Assembly: GCF_014697195.1 (NCBI RefSeq)
Contig: NZ_JACJRJ010000006.1
Span: 1 to 64,000, forward strand
DNA length: 64,000 nt
Direction: 5' to 3'
DNA from: Cylindrospermum sp. FACHB-282
Lineage (GTDB): Bacteria; Cyanobacteriota; Cyanobacteriia; Cyanobacteriales; Nostocaceae
Under the pieces are notes generated by a model. That model had not been told where the DNA came from. It did no database searches and saw only the letters and a program-made list of their open reading frames with translations. Positions within the stretch are counted from its first letter, which is position 1. Each line of letters opens with the position of its first letter. Positions 63,720 to 64,000 of this stretch are shown one piece after another. Made by a program: the position numbers and the translations under genes.

Positions 63720-64000
63720 ATGAGTACTTACCAGATCAAATTAGAGGGTGACATCTTAAAAGTAGGATTTGGCGCTACCCTAGCCACAGGTGATCAAATT
63801 GTCCGTGATGCTGACACCAGGCTAAATGAGATGATTGCTTCTAGAGAATTACCAGGTGGTTCCCTAATTAAAATCAACGGACGCACATCTGTACTAGTTA
63901 GTCAAGTTTTAGCCGCTAAATTGTCGAAGTTGTATGAGGTAATTGCTCTTTTTGACCCCAAGATTGGCGATAAAGGACTGGATAGGTACGTAGTCACTAT
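63720..64000 (+). CDS. csx3: Csx3-like protein, copy 2 (partial, cut by window end)
   Basis: 93 complete codons before the window ends; no stop is reached. MSTYQIKLEGDILKVGFG, GGSLIKINGRTSVLVSQVLA and VIALFDPKIGDKGLDRYVVT align throughout with copy 1. The two active-site His of copy 1 are replaced by Ala66 and Lys70, while Asp79 is kept. The insert GDKGLDR precedes the last strand. The gene may continue as a longer fusion, as in known Csx3-AAA proteins. It lies 195 bp after copy 1 and is tandem to it. Confidence 0.8.
   Translation, partial: MSTYQIKLEGDILKVGFGATLATGDQIVRDADTRLNEMIASRELPGGSLIKINGRTSVLVSQVLAAKLSKLYEVIALFDPKIGDKGLDRYVVT

Overview
The window looks like chromosomal DNA of a filamentous (Nostocales-type) cyanobacterium. 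This rests on many GCGATCGC (HIP1) octamers, a one-helix high-light-inducible protein, cyanobacterial-style coxB-coxA-coxC with ctaA and ctaB, a UbiA-type prenyltransferase, frequent WD40, Uma2 and vWA proteins, heptamer tandem repeats (TCATTGG/TAATGGG) and many small palindromic MITE-like elements. No rRNA was seen, and no tRNA was found by eye.

Layout. 1-2.7 kb: an ABC exporter (ATPase, permease) with a small secreted protein. 2.8-5.6 kb: cytochrome bd oxidase (cydA, cydB), with a MITE in the gap between the genes. 6.1-6.6 kb: a secreted, CXXC-less thioredoxin-like protein. 6.7-8.35 kb: a CRISPR array of 23 repeats and 22 spacers, transcribed leftward by inference, with its leader at about 8.35-8.58 kb and no cas genes beside it. 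8.7-12.8 kb: alanine dehydrogenase, an HLIP too short for most ORF cut-offs, a WD40 protein and Uma2. 13-19.3 kb: cytochrome c oxidase (coxB-coxA-coxC leftward) and divergent heme A synthesis (ctaA, ctaB). 19.5-22.8 kb: a toxin-antitoxin island (DUF2281/PIN, HicB-like genes, HicA/HicB, DUF433/DUF5615) with two decayed genes. 22.9-25.4 kb: a ferredoxin-MBL hydrolase and a class I lysyl-tRNA synthetase. 25.6-26.4 kb: a putative papain-fold toxin with a partner. 26.5-33.2 kb: housekeeping genes (proB, YqeG, DUF3727, ruvX, GNAT). 34.2-36.9 kb: a PhnD-like lipoprotein with a histidine kinase. 36.9-39.8 kb: ubiA and ppx. 40-40.8 kb: a second PIN toxin-antitoxin pair. 41-44.7 kb: a vWA-PP2C-kinase triad (TerY-P type) whose kinase carries a seven-bladed WD40 propeller. 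45-54.3 kb: a P450, an EamA transporter, a peptidoglycan-binding/HEAT protein, a methyltransferase, an LD-carboxypeptidase, glycosyltransferases and an orphan solute-binding lipoprotein. 54.3-59.8 kb: a 62-bp minisatellite, prolyl oligopeptidase, hemE and an epimerase. 59.8-64 kb: a CRISPR accessory locus with Cas6 carrying a C-terminal HTH-like extension, a WYL-type CRISPR-associated regulator (TIGR03985-like), and two tandem Csx3-like genes, the second cut by the window end.

The most interesting parts are the CRISPR accessory locus at the right edge, the WD40-containing TerY-P triad, the possible decayed CARF nuclease at 21.6-21.9 kb, and the putative papain toxin pair. The array repeat, read leftward, ends in ATTGAAAC, a handle common in type I and III systems. 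Cas6 at 60 kb could therefore plausibly process its transcript, although the two loci are about 52 kb apart. Family names come from recognising motifs by eye; no database search was run.
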